DNA from: Sipunculus nudus
Lineage: Eukaryota; Annelida; Sipuncula; Golfingiida; Sipunculidae
Assembly (NCBI GenBank): GCA_026874595.1
Contig: CM049320.1
Span: 22,577,714 to 22,641,713 of the forward strand
DNA length: 64,000 nucleotides
Direction of reading: 5' to 3'
Positions 25,361 through 37,725 of the stretch are shown here, one piece after another. The position numbers and the translations under genes are program-made. Under the pieces are notes generated by a model. The model was not told the origin of the DNA, did not search any database, and worked only from the letters and a program-made list of their open reading frames with translations. Positions within the stretch are counted from its first letter, which is position 1. Each line of letters begins with the position of its first letter.

Positions 25361-25753
25361 GTAAACGGGAAAATATTGAGGCGTTCAAAATACGGGTGTA
25401 CTTGGATAACCAAGACTTGCTATCATTAACCGAGAAGAAAAAAGTCCCATAGCAACTGACCAGTGAAAAGATTAATGCGCTAATAAATAAACCATACATT
25501 TTCATGATAATCTGAAACCTATACGAGCGTAATCCAACTTTACCAAGAAAATATATATGTCATTGGAGAATAAGGCTTATTCTTATCCGATTAACTTCAA
25601 TTGAATATTTGAATTTATGTGAAGATCTTATACCGGAATGCGGAGGCGTACTCATTTACAAGACTTAATCCGCCCCTTGATGCGTACTGGGCAACAGACT
25701 GATTAAAACCCATTTTGGCTGTTTACTACTCAGAATTACCCTGAATTTCCAAG
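25361..25753. promoter_or_regulatory. Divergent promoter region between MRPS22 and CFAP107
   Basis: The 393 bp between two opposed start codons must hold both 5' UTRs and both promoters unless there are upstream non-coding exons. No TATA box is obvious near either start. A GGGCAAC (25689-25695) upstream of CFAP107 looks like one half of an RFX X-box, the usual ciliary-gene element, but a good second half is not seen. Confidence 0.6.
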
Positions 25754-25858
25754 ATGTCACACGGAGACCCTACAAAATGGCATTTGCCCGGCTGGAGAAT
25801 TGAACAGCGTTATTCTCCGGGCGTTCTCATCGGTAACTGGGGAGAGGAGCGGTACAGT
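25754..25858 (+). CDS. CFAP107: CFAP107 exon 1
   Basis: Residues 1-35. Starts MSHGDPTKWHLPGWRIEQRY and ends ...GEERYS, then donor GTGAGT. Phase 0 fits the next exon. The block from WRIE to GEER is the signature that identifies the family. Confidence 0.9.
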
Positions 25859-28800
25859 GTGAGTTAACTTCTTCAGAAAAAGGCATCATAGTACTCAAAG
25901 GCCTATAAAAATAGGCTATTAAGTATTATTATAGGTGTGATGGAAAATTAACATTTCTGAAAACAAAAAAAATACCGTAACCATGACAGCTGAAATAATT
26001 GAATATAAATTTCAATTTGTAGGTACAGTGTAACACTGTTTTGAGGTTAATATTTTGGTTCATTCAAATGTATGAAATGAACCAGCATTCTCCCATCAAA
26101 ACAAAAGTGAAAAGAGTGCATGTTTAACGCCTGCAGTCCATCCCAGGGACAGGGCCCTTGACCGCATGTTTTATTAAGGATGTTTTGGTAAGGCAAGTAA
26201 TGGTGCATTTCGTGGGACTGAACTTCAGGGGGCTAAAACAGCAACTCAACACACATTTTCGTTTATAAAAAAAAATGATGGCTTAATGCTAACACAAAGT
26301 ATAAGGCTTCATATTTACCTTACTATCAATAATATATTAATATTTTGTAATTAGTATACAACTGAGTAATATATCAAGGAAAAATAAGCATCACTTCTTG
26401 ACTTATTACCTTGACCTGTTATGTGACATGGTTGATGGACATCATATTTACAAAACTACCAAAGTGAGTTCACTTTGCACAAAATAAATGTGGGTAAACA
26501 ATTAACTGGGTCATTTTTTACTTATTTCTCTTGACTTGATACACATGCGCAACATCAGTGACAAATATATACCAAATGTTGGTTCATCATATTTAAACAT
26601 ACATGTATGTACAAGTCAGCCAGAACATGAAATGAGCTTTCATTGTCTCACCAGAATAAGGGTTCAACATCTAATAGTCTTCTACTTTAAACTGCAGTGA
26701 TATGAATAATATATAATACTATTCTATAATTGAGATAGAACTGGGGGTTTCTCTGAGATTGATATTTCTTGCCACTTTGTGGATATTGTAAACATGGCAT
26801 CAGTGTAAGAGGTACACATAAAAGATGATTAACACAAAAACACATATTCACTAATAATTCATATATATATATATATATATGTTCTATAAATGTAGTTTTA
26901 ACACAATGGTCAGTGCAAATATGTGCCTCTGTATCAAAGTGTAGGTAAATTAGCAATACAAATGCATTAAAAACTAAAAACAAAAATGGTTATTTTCACG
27001 CCATATTGGATTAATTTGGTTGATTTATTGTCATGACAACTGGTAATTTCATTACACTGTCAAGACACACATTTCCCATATACAGCCCTTTGTTGTTATG
27101 CAATGCATGCCTAATTATTTTTATTTATTGAAGTGAAATAATTTCATTCGAAAGTAGAAGGCTGAAACACATTTGTTTTTATTATTTCATAATTTTTTTT
27201 ATGAACCACAAATAAGTGATCCCTACTATAACTGGGGTGAATGATATGTTTTAGTTTGCTTTCTAATAGGGGTGGGGGGTGTAATTTGATAAGACATTAT
27301 CTTTGAACATAACCTTTAGAAATACAGCAGCACTATTTGACTGCAATGTAATTAAATCTCAAATTATCAAAATGCATTATTTTTATGTAAGTTAATTGTT
27401 ACAGTAAAAGGGACATACCTGGGCTGGTAACATGACCTCTGTTTAAAACAGGTGACAGGTACAGCCTAAGTCTACCCTCCATTCTTTTGCACTGTTCCAA
27501 GAAAGGCTAGGGTCTAGTGTCTGTCAATTTTTTCACCGAGGTGAGAGAAAAATAGAGAAAAGTTACAATGTTTATAATTCTATTTATATTTGCTTCTTAG
27601 TTTTTGTCACTCATATTAGGATAAACCAAGCATACACCCTCAAACTGTTTTTTCTACATACAGTTGAGCCTCTGTTTATGGGCACCTCTTTACTAAGGTC
27701 ACCAGCACTTGATTGCCACTTAATTATGGGTAGTCCCTTGAAAGTAGGTCTCAGAATCTATAACCTTGCTACAAAGGGCACCTCTCTATTGCGGGGAAAA
27801 ATGTCTGGTCCTGACAATGTCTGTAATTTGGAGGTTCTACTGTATTATGAGTCTGTATATTAGTTTATATTGATATAAATAATATCAGTTTTTATTGATA
27901 TATTGATCCAACCTAGTAAGTCAAGTCTGCGTTAGAATATTTTATTTTATCTATCTAACTCGTTCATCTTTCAGTAGATTTGTACAGAATAATAACACAT
28001 GATTACATTTACATTTCAGTTTCAAAAAGGTAACCAAAGGCACAATAGCACCCACAGGACAGATTTTAAAAACTTTGGCAGTCATCGTCCAGATGTCATC
28101 ATCCGCCGCAAAGCTCAGCTTGAAAATGATGGACTGAGCAAAGATTTCCTCTTCACTCACCATGGCAACCGTTACTCTAACAACATGATCTCCTGGTATG
28201 ATGAACACTACAACAAACGAGAGCGTGACCCAGTGGACCAACTACCTGAGCTTAGACACTGGGACAGCCATCAGTTGGCGTGGGTCCCAGAACGTTCAGA
28301 TCATCCAATCCAAGGTAACTTTGAAAAGCGTGAGGTAAACACCACATACATCGCAACCTGTGAAATAGGGTTTGCCTGTTTCACCTAACACCTGGATGTA
28401 CCCTGCATTTTACCCATGTAATACCCAACTCGGGTGTAATAGGTTTTATTCAGATATTACCAATAATTCCTGAGTTTTACTCCTTAGTCCCAGTTGTTTG
28501 GAGTGATGGGCTCTGCATAGCAAAACACAAGTTAAAGTGGGAATGGTAAGTGCTTTCTTTAGACATGGGTGATGTGGTCAGTGCCACTTGACATACTATA
28601 ATATTCATTAAATTTGTGTATAACTTCTGCTGACCAATGAGAAAGACACTAAGTTTTGAGTCCTGCTTGATGTAAGGCTTTTGGGGGGGGGGCTTTGGTA
28701 ATAAACTGGGTAAAACACAAGTAAAACAAGGGTCCTTAGTCTTATCCACAGGGTTTAGTAAAATAGGCTTTACCCAGGTCAAACGTGAACCCTGCTATGA

Positions 28801-30252
28801 ACCTATCTAAGTGGTAATATTATCTTGATAGATAAGTGGGACATCTGTAAATGATCATGGCATTTTACCTTGACACTAAAATGTAGTTATAATTGCCAAT
28901 TATTTCCAGGGTTTTTTTTGTTATATATAACTTGCTCATTACTGGTTCATTATTTTGCACTAGAGGATTTTTATTCATGAATTTTATTCATAAGGTCAAT
29001 TATTTTGCACTACATTATAGATGAAATCTTGAGGAGTGCACAAAATAGTTGCATTATAATGACTGAATGCCACCCTCCTTGTATATAATATAGCTATGAG
29101 GGCTTCTCAGGTGCTTTTTTTTTTACATCTGTGCATGAAGGAGATTGTTTGTAATTTTTTTAACCTTTTTTGTACGTTTCCATAAAAATTTCACATGATC
29201 AGGGAAAGCATGATAATAACTGAATTGTTTTACTAAACAATAAAAGCACTACATATCCAAAGAAATTTTTTTCAAGACTGTATTATTTTATCTTCTTGAA
29301 AGAAATGTCCATGTGGCTGGAGCCCAGAATCATTATCAGGTCATCTACCAAATGTTATAACCAACATTTATCTACCTGGGAATGCTTATCAATAGCACTT
29401 TTATTGAATAAAGAATATAAAGATACTTATTATCAGGGGTCCCTAGCATAAAACATTCCTTTATTTTTTCTTATTGTTAATAGTATTTATACTATAATAT
29501 TAACTTCAAATTTGTCTCTCGGTCCTGACTAAATAAAAAATAACATTGAGAGTAAGCCACAATTGTTTACATTTACATTATATTTATCAGGCATAAAATA
29601 TATTTCTCAGGCCCTTTTTTTTCATAAACAAGTGTTGGATGGGTGATTTTTTTCACCTTTTAATTTTCTTAGTTTCTTTTCATAAGATTTTATATTTTAT
29701 TATTCTATTATTTGAATTTGTTAACTGGTGTCCAAGCAGCTTGAGCTTAAAATTGGTAAATTTCTTCTGAAAATAAATTTTTTTTTTATTTGGGGGAGGG
29801 GTCAAAATTTATGCACAATGCCTGAGAAACCTATCTGTGTTTTTTTTTGTTTTTTTGGGTTTTTTTTTGCTTAATGTTAAATGTGTGCCAAATCATATTC
29901 ATATACCTTTGTAATTAAATAATGTCTAAAGGGAAAAGCTATAACTGATAAATGTATATTTGTTGCAGGACGCCCCACTAACTTTAATCTCAAGAGTGCT
30001 CATGAGAAGAAATGGTCACAACAGATTGCTGATGAGACGCATGGAGACTACAACACCACATACAGAGTGTCATTTACACCCAGCGCCAATGAAGCTTTCG
30101 TTCGTATGCGCTATGCCATGCCAAAAGAACAATCAACATCTCTACACACCTTCAACAAAACAAACAAGGACTTAAACCTCCGTGGCGCCACCTTCTTTAG
30201 ATCACCAGAACAGCTGCCATCTCAAAATCCGGTGTCAGCACAAGTGAATTAA
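25754..30252 (+). CDS. CFAP107: Cilia- and flagella-associated protein 107 homologue, complete 3-exon gene
   Basis: Probable microtubule inner protein of axonemal doublets, related to human C1orf158/CFAP107. CDS join: 25754-25858, 28020-28314, 29969-30252; GT-AG introns, phases 0 and 1, 227 residues (human 193). Family matches, as remembered: WRIEQRYSPGVLIGNWGEER (residues 14-33; human WQIETKYSTKVLTGNWMEER), SHRPDVI, MISWYDEHYNKR, LRHWDSHQLAWVPERSDHPI (human LRTWNGQKLLWLPEKSDFPL). The C-terminal third (exon 3) is more divergent and longer than in human. No signal peptide or membrane segment, as expected of an axonemal protein. ATG context AAGATGT. It shares a divergent promoter with MRPS22. 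Confidence 0.92.
27659..27844 (+). mobile_element. pogo/Tigger-like MITE in CFAP107 intron 1
   Basis: TACAGTTGAGCCTC at the left and GGAGGTTCTACTGTA at the right form terminal inverted repeats with TA at each edge. Same family as 19355-19546. Confidence 0.75.
28020..28314 (+). CDS. CFAP107: CFAP107 exon 2
   Basis: Residues 36-133 plus one base. Acceptor TTACATTTCAG, donor GTAACT. Begins FQKGNQRHNSTHRTDFKNFG and carries the conserved SWYDEHYNKR, LRHWDSH and WVPERSDHP motifs. The open frame runs on into the intron to 28388, but family alignment and phase favour the donor at 28315. Confidence 0.92.
29969..30252 (+). CDS. CFAP107: CFAP107 exon 3 (last, with stop)
   Basis: Acceptor TTTGTTGCAG; the two leading bases complete a Gly codon, then RPTNFNLKSAHEKKWSQQ, ...GDYNTTYRVSF..., stop TAA. 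The YNTTY segment resembles the short repeated S/T-Y motifs of human CFAP107's C-terminus. A polyadenylation signal AATAAA lies at 30854-30859. Confidence 0.88.
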
Positions 30253-30853
30253 CAATTTACAGTTTTGCTCGACTGGTCCCCAATTTAGTTTGGAACATGT
30301 GACCTTATGGTCCCTGCCTGATGTATTTACAAATGGTAGTTAATTTTAAAACATATTGGAAGTATTGTTCATATGCATGTAAAGGTACAGGGTTTACAGT
30401 ATAATTGCCATATGTTTTTACCTTAGGTTTGCACCTGTGGGGTTACAATTGAAGAAGGGCCCAATCTTAAAAGTTGATAAGATTTTGCAAGAGACATTTC
30501 ATGAAATTTAGTTGTCCTGTTTAGGTTTTGCAATAGCCAAAATTTGAGTGGGTAGCCAATCAAAGATCTGGGTTATTTATTTAAGGAAAATCTTTGTACG
30601 CTCTGAAATTGCAAGATTTTATATTTTTATCTTGACAACTGCTTCTTTCTTTTCCCAGTGTTTCTGTCTTTACAAGTGTCCTGTGTTTTGATTTATTTCA
30701 TGACTAGAGATGATAAAAATTTACTTTTAGCTCCTTCATCGTGATATTCCACAGTTACATGATTGGAGATAAATTCTGATTTATTGTTATCCTTCTCTTG
30801 AGGGTAGTAAATTTTCTTAACTTGATTATTTTCTGGTTTATAAAAAAAAGAAT

Positions 30854-30859
30854 AATAAA
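30854..30859 (+). promoter_or_regulatory. Candidate polyadenylation signal of CFAP107
   Basis: AATAAA about 600 bp after the CFAP107 stop codon, the first good match seen downstream on the plus strand. Confidence 0.4.
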
Positions 30860-33700
30860 AGCACCTGGTATCATTTAAGTAAGGTAATTCTGACCCTGTA
30901 TCTTGGGATGTAAAAACAAGTTATCTAACTATACATAGTAAAGTGACACAATTGTATTTTTTAATCAGTTTCGTGCCAAGTTGGCCAGCCTCTTCTAACT
31001 CCTGTGAACAGACATTTTAGAAGTTTTGGGTAATTCTCGAGATTTAATACTTAAAACTTCTACAGAAGTAGATAAGACCTAATATGTGTTAGGAGTTGCA
31101 GACTTGGTATATTTAAGTATTATAAAAAGGGTACATTTATTAAAAGAATTTGAGAACATCATGATGTTACTATGGTTCTAGAATTTTATAGCCAACATGC
31201 TAAAAAGCAAATTTTATATGGTTGACAATTATATATTTGCTAATCCTTTATTAAATGCACAGGAGTGTGTTTGAACTTTGATTTTAAGGATATATACCTT
31301 TACCATAACACTTTATTATATACATTTGTGTGTGTCTGGTTGATTTCTATGAACATTCCTTTGTCATTGGTAATCTGGTCGTTTCCAAATAACTGTGATC
31401 TGTTATATCTTTATGCATGTAGTACATTTTATGATGATCTTTACAATCTATACATTTTAAAATATATATGTCATTTAGAGAGTTGATAATTGTAACTCAG
31501 AGGAATCATTACAAGAGAAAGTAGTCCTAACTAGAGTATTACTAACATGATTACTTTTTATGTATTACTTTTTATGTATATTTTACAATACAATGAAAAG
31601 GCTACATGAGGAATAGGAAAGGCATGATATTAGAGATAAGGAATTCATTCAACACTCAGGCTTTTTGAATTATGCAAGAACCAGTATTAATAGATATCAT
31701 TATTCTTAAGATGATAAATAATTTAAAACTGAATGTTTTACATAATGAAGTCCCAAGCGACCTTCATTAAACACTCGAATCATCAAGAATATTTAACATC
31801 CTTGAATTATCAACTTGCTCAGGGTTTAGCAGCTCCCAATCAGGTCAAAGATAATTGAGTATACAATAATAATATCTTTTCTAGATATTATCTATGTTTT
31901 ATATTTACAAGAATGCTTGTATATAATAATCTGTGAAGCAACCCTCTAAAAAGGGACTTCTGCTTGGCATTCGATAACTGAACCACGTGTGGCAGGTTAT
32001 TTTATTATCTTCAACATATTACACTTCAAAGAGTGATCATATGGTAAATAAACCCTTGATTGGATCCAATACACCTTGTTTCAAAATGAAGCTAGCCCTG
32101 TCCTTGATGGCAGATGCTATAATATAATTGATTGTAACTTCTGTAAATGTATTTCCCAATATTAGCATATAATTTGAATATAATATAAACCCTCAACAAC
32201 AACTGGGCCTCTGACATAAACCCTTCTACTGAAGCTGTTTTTGTTTGAAAGGTCATATTTCATTACTGATATCACCAACTTAAGTATATACCTTTAATGG
32301 AAAACCATTTTTCCTGTTTTTAATCATACCATGTACTTATTGACGAGCTGTTTCAGTATTTAGATAATAGTTCAGTAACTTGCATTGAAAAAATGTACAT
32401 TGACATATTTCCTTACTATTTACCTTAAATATGTACCTTTTGTGTATCTTTATGTGATGTATATGGACCAGTAATTTCCTTTTTCACTTTTTCCTGCATT
32501 TATGCCACAGTATTATATACGTTTCAGGCCATAATATTTCATTGTATAAATCATGTCTTTGATAACCATGAATAATTTTACAGAGAGCAGATTATGTAAC
32601 AATGCATTTTCCTTTGGTTTTCATGTCTTAGATGTGTTAATGTATTATAGTTTAGAAATGCTTCTACAAAGCTTTATACTGTGATGTCAATCAAAGCTTT
32701 ACATGTGGTTTTAGTAGTACATTTACATTTAATCATCATGTGAGAGGTTTATCTTTACACTGACTATATATTGTATAAATGTGATATTACCATATCTCTG
32801 TGATACCAGTGTATTTCCGTTTCAGTATTTCCAGCACATTAAAAGTATTATGGTGCACAGCATCACATATGTATTGTTAACATTTCATATACCGTATTTC
32901 CTTGAATAAGCCCGGGCGTTTATGTTTTTTTTTTCAGACCATGCTTTTACCCGGCGTCTAAATAAGGCAGGCTTCTATTTAAAGCCGGCGTTTATTAATT
33001 AAAAAGCTATTTCATTATACCAAGGGCTTACCTTGATTTATCAGGTACACTGCTGATCAATTTCGTTGATTAAATATGAAGTCATTGTGTTTCTTGCGAA
33101 TGAATAAAATATATATATTACCTAATCAAATATGGTTCTGTTTGTATATACTTGAAAAAAAAAACACTGGTTGTTATTATTCAAACCAAGGTTAGGTACA
33201 CACGTGCCATGCTGAAATTACGCAGGTTCGGATCTGTCATTTCGACATCTCCTCTGCGTGGCAAGAACGCCATACAGTAATAACCCAGGAGTCGTTTCAA
33301 ATTAAACTATATAAATCACATAGATGTCTTGTGTTCTTTCTGGTGATATATGTATTGACAAAGTTTTCAATTTCCTATGCTATAGGTGCACGATCTTAAA
33401 GGGACCTATTCCGATATATAACGCGTCTGTTGTCTCAAGATATTCTTCGAACCTTTTATGAAAATAGGCCCGTAAACAGGCTGTTTAATCTGTGTATATC
33501 CAGATGTTTTATAACTGGTGGGGGGATGTAAAAAATAACCCAATCACATTCAACAAGGATATCTGGCGGCAAGTAATCTTTGCAAAGATTTTTTTTTTTT
33601 GCGCAACTAATGACCTTTCAACTTTAGCACGTGCAACTAACCATCTAATGTTATGTTTTTTTTCTGTTTATCAACAATGCTATATTTACTAATAAATTAA
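30860..33700. other. Intergenic, no gene recognised
   Basis: AT-rich. At 32888 a CCGTATTTCCTTGAATAAGC segment looks like the terminus of a common invertebrate MITE, but I could not place the partner end. No coding exon recognised. Confidence 0.5.
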
Positions 33701-33727
33701 AGAGAAGCAAGCTCATACATGCAAGAT

Positions 33728-33809
33728 CATGGACCTCTTTGTCCTATGATAAATTCTGCTGGACGTAATGTCCGTCCACCAGAAGTGTTATAGGACATAG
33801 AGGTCCATG
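33728..33809. other. Near-perfect 82-nt hairpin
   Basis: CATGGACCTCTTTGTCCTAT (33728-33747) pairs with ATAGGACATAGAGGTCCATG (33790-33809) with one mismatch. The inner parts CTGCTGGACG and CGTCCACCAG also pair, leaving a loop of a few bases. Looks like a pre-miRNA-sized stem or a short palindromic MITE. Strand not known. Confidence 0.75.
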
Positions 33810-35549
33810 TATGAACTACATCCATTACAGAGGCGTTATAAGAATTTGTTAACGACCGGTGAAAGCTAGATTGAAGCACCAAGTAGGGGCGTGTGTAATG
33901 TATACACCAGAACCTCATCTGCCACACTCTAACCACGGTTTGGAACCCTAAAAGCAGTCAAGTTATGTTCAGGGAGCATCCAGAACGGATACTGTTGACT
34001 AATGTGATACGCTTATGCAAAGTGTGACGTCACATAAAAAAATTGAGAAATGATTTTAATCTTGAAATGCATGTTCTTTTTATTTTTCCCTGAAAATTTA
34101 GGGCTGACTGTGTGAAATACTAAACCTTTGATGACAGTATGAATTTTTAGATTTCCCAGTGTGTTGCGTCACTGCCGAGTTGACAGGGCTCATAGCGGTG
34201 CCAATAGTTTTGGAACAAATCACACAACCTCATGTTTTTTTTTTTTTTTTTTTGAAAAACAATTAGAAAAAAAATGTTATATGATAATTCATTAGCATGT
34301 GACACAATTGCCTATGAAAAAAAAATATTATAATGAGATTTGGAATAGATTTGTTTGACCTATAGATGGCCACAAACATACTCATTGTAAACCAGTCTCG
34401 GTGCATGCATTATTTGACATGCCCGGGTTTATCTTTAGGACTTGCATATCTCTACAAATATCTTTATTTTTAAACAGATCGAATTCTAAATTTGAGGTAG
34501 AAGACTTATAGGTGCTGTGGGAAAACGGGGTTTTCTATAGTACAGGAAACACCTTTTTATTCTAATGAGTTGATTTGGTCTTGAAGGGACGTCTACACTC
34601 TTAAAAATCTGTACAAGTCAACAGTAAACGCATAAGTTACTCCGTATACTATTGACAAAATTAAATCACTATTCTTACATGGTAGGTCTATATGGATCCG
34701 ATGCAATCCCCTATTTCTATGTACTAGAAGCATACAGGTCAGCCCTGATACTTCATTTATTTGGGACAATTGTATTTCCGCAAACTTGAAAATATAAATT
34801 TTGGGTTTACTTGGGTTTTTTTGTGAGGACAAGTGATATAGTTGCTCCTACCTAGACGAGTTTGACATTCCTGCCAACGCTGCATGATCCCTGGACATAA
34901 TACACCTGTCGCGGGGGGGGGGGGGGGGGGGTTCTGTTACGTGAACTAGTTGTTAATAACGCTTGCAGGTCATGGATAGTGGTTCAGGCGCTGTTAATTT
35001 TTTTTTTTTTTATATATAAACGCTACCCTTGCAAATTGTATACATATACTGAAGGTTGCTCATTTTCTTTTTAAAATATATTATCCTACGGGGTCAAGGA
35101 TGGACCCTGAACATAAGATTCGTCAAGAAAACAGCAGAGGACAGGTAACAGTGGAGATCTTTGGAAGCGGCCTTATGTGCTCAGTAGCACGAAAAGAATA
35201 AAGTAAGTAGGTAAGGCCAAAAAATAAATAAAAGTTATGGTTCTCAGGCACCGCCCGCGTCAAATTTAACCTCCCGCATCAAAAATTGTTATTTTAATTT
35301 TTAACTTCCAAGAAAATATTCAATACAATTTATGTAGTGCTTTTACTTGTATAGCAAACCAAATGGTTATTTTCATGCTTTTACCTGATCATATGACCCT
35401 TATTGAAACATACAAAAAAGGTCAAAAGTAAAATACCAATAGCCCGCACTGATTTATGAAAAAAAGTGCCTGAGAACCATACCTTTAATTTTTTGCATAA
35501 TACGCAGGAAAACATAATATTTTGTCTGTTTTCGTGTCAGATATATTGT

Positions 35550-35860
35550 TGGTACGCGGAGACTTGGCGAGGGTGGTGTATTGTTCTCGTGAGTCGAGAG
35601 GGAGCGACACCTGTTGCCCTGCGTTTATGCGTAGCTAACATATACACCGTGCGCCGTATGATTTTTTTTTTCAACCTGGCGGCTTGCCGTGGGTTTTCGA
35701 GACCGTACATTCACCATGTTATTTCCCCCCGTTGTTTTGCACTCACAAATCTACGGCCGAAATTGGTTGGTAAGGGGGCCGTCCGGGAACCGATATGGTG
35801 ACCGAGCGGGTTCTATGCATGAAGCTAGTACGTCGTGCGAAGGCTCCGTGCAGCCTCTTA
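35550..35860. other. CpG-rich segment without recognised gene
   Basis: Many CG dinucleotides in an otherwise AT-rich desert. Open frames on the plus strand (35466-35801, 35689-35898) show no recognisable domain. It could be an unmethylated promoter or a young insertion. Confidence 0.35.
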
Positions 35861-36184
35861 AGGTTATTTCCTGCATTATATATTTAGCTGCTTTTTAAAC
35901 AACAGTAATTTGTTCAACATGATGCGAAAGAAGAGAAAGGAAAGAAAAGTAAATTAAGAGCAAGTCGATTAGTAAACATCGAGCTACGAAGATGTGGATA
36001 GGACGGAATCAAAACAAAATGAAACAAGAGAATCTTATCGTTGACCTGTTTGAGCGGCATTTAATAACAAGTATTGTATTATCATGCGCAGATTGTCATA
36101 AAAGATTTGAGCCTATATTCCTCGCCCTGTCTTATTTTGACATAGATAAATGAAACGGGTATAAATAGTCCTTTAACAACAATA

Positions 36185-36334
36185 TACAGTTAAACCTCAA
36201 TTAATGACCACCTCAGTAAAGCGACCACCTGAAATGACCACCTTTCCACGTTCCCAGTTCTATTAAGCTCTATATATTAGCTCTATATATATCGAGCTCC
36301 CGCCGATGGTCGTAGTTTCGAGTTTTTACTGTAC
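36185..36334 (+). mobile_element. Short pogo-like MITE
   Basis: TACAGTTAAACCTCAATTAA and ...CGAGTTTTTACTGTA at the ends, TA-flanked, with the GACCACCT repeats seen in this type of element. Confidence 0.6.
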
Positions 36335-36437
36335 TATGATGATATTTTATTTTTCAGATCAATATAAATTAATTAAGGGCACTTGGATTTTTCGTTCAGA
36401 AAAATGCTGTATCTATGTATCCGACAGCTCAGATTCA

Positions 36438-36870
36438 GGGCACCGTGAGGACACCGCAAGGGCAAATTTTACATTGCAAGGGAGCCAATGGGACCCTCAC
36501 GGCAGCCATTCGACTTTTCACATATCGCACACGGCCCTTACGGGGACCGTAAGGTTATCGCGTTGTGCCCGTACGGCAACGTTAGACACCGCTGGGCGCC
36601 CGTGCGAGAAAATTACCCAGAAAATTGTACTGATGCAGCCGGTGCCCGTAAGGCGAATGTACGGGCTGTCTACGGCCTTTCTACGTTCTTACGGTGAGTT
36701 GAAAACGCCGGTAGAATTGAGCGCAACGTGCACAGCACCACGGCGCCCGTACGGCGAGTAAAAATTGAAACGGCGCCCGTGAAAATCGTCCTGTTATCTT
36801 CCGGGCACCGTGCAAATAGACAAAAATGCTGATTTTACTCATCGTATGCATGGTCCCCGTAGGCTACATG
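36438..36870. repeat. Patch packed with GCCCGTACGG / GCCCGTAAGG motifs
   Basis: GCCCGTACGGC (36567), GCCCGTAAGGCG (36644), GCCCGTACGGCG (36745), GGCGCCCGTG and related boxes in both orientations. Very rich in CpG. A 151-codon open frame crosses it but reads as low-complexity repeat. Confidence 0.6.
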
Positions 36871-37659
36871 TGATAGCGGCTATTTGGCATTTTTGAGCTT
36901 TGTATTGACAGTAGTTTACCAATAATTTTTTATGTTTAGACAATTAGGATTTTTATTGTGGTCATAATTATGTTGATGTATGATATGTACTAAGTTATGT
37001 TTGTATATAGAATGTAATCGTCAAACATAATTGTTGGTTATTTTATTTGATTGTTATTTTGTTTAAGGTTGCACTGCTGGTAACTTGTGTCATGTTATTG
37101 TTGTGTATTAATTATAGAGGTACCAGCCACCCTTTTTTTCTACCAACTCTTCTTGGTATGGACTTGTCAACTGTCATCTATTGTATGCACACTTTTTGTG
37201 CACTACTGTAATTTGGAAGAATAAAACGTGTTTTCCTGGAAGCATGGATCCCTATTTTTGTTTGTTGTCGACCGCACCCGGTCAGAAAAATATTAACACA
37301 AGATGTTCCCTTGAAATGTAACAAATTTTGATTGTAAGTTTGGCAGTTGGCAAGTAGTCCCGGCTGTTCTACAGTGCCTACCAGGAAAAGGTTCGTTATG
37401 AGTAGAAAAGACCTCTGGTGGAAGGGTGCGAATTAGCCTGTGAATATAGGACGAATAAGTGAATCTAAACACGGTTTCTGGAATATACTTCAGTAGGAAC
37501 CCTCCTATTGACAGAGGCTTTCATTCTTTAGAATGCACATTACTGAATAATAGTATATATATGTCAGACACGAAAACTCTGGATCGCCTACAAATATAGA
37601 GTATGACATGTAATAGAACTGGATATTTACGACGTATATACATTTATCATCATGTGTTC

Positions 37660-37725
<66 letters not shown>

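Noticed and set aside
25681-25700. RFX X-box upstream of CFAP107
   Set aside because: Only the GGGCAAC half fits; the other half does not match, so it is kept only as a remark on the promoter.
35466-35898. Overlapping plus-strand frames of 111 and 69 codons in a CpG-rich segment
   Set aside because: No recognisable domain; long frames are expected where stop-codon-poor CpG-rich DNA occurs.
36306-36761. 151-codon plus-strand frame, the longest in the window
   Set aside because: It spans a MITE end and then the GCCCGTACGG repeat block; its protein has no family features.
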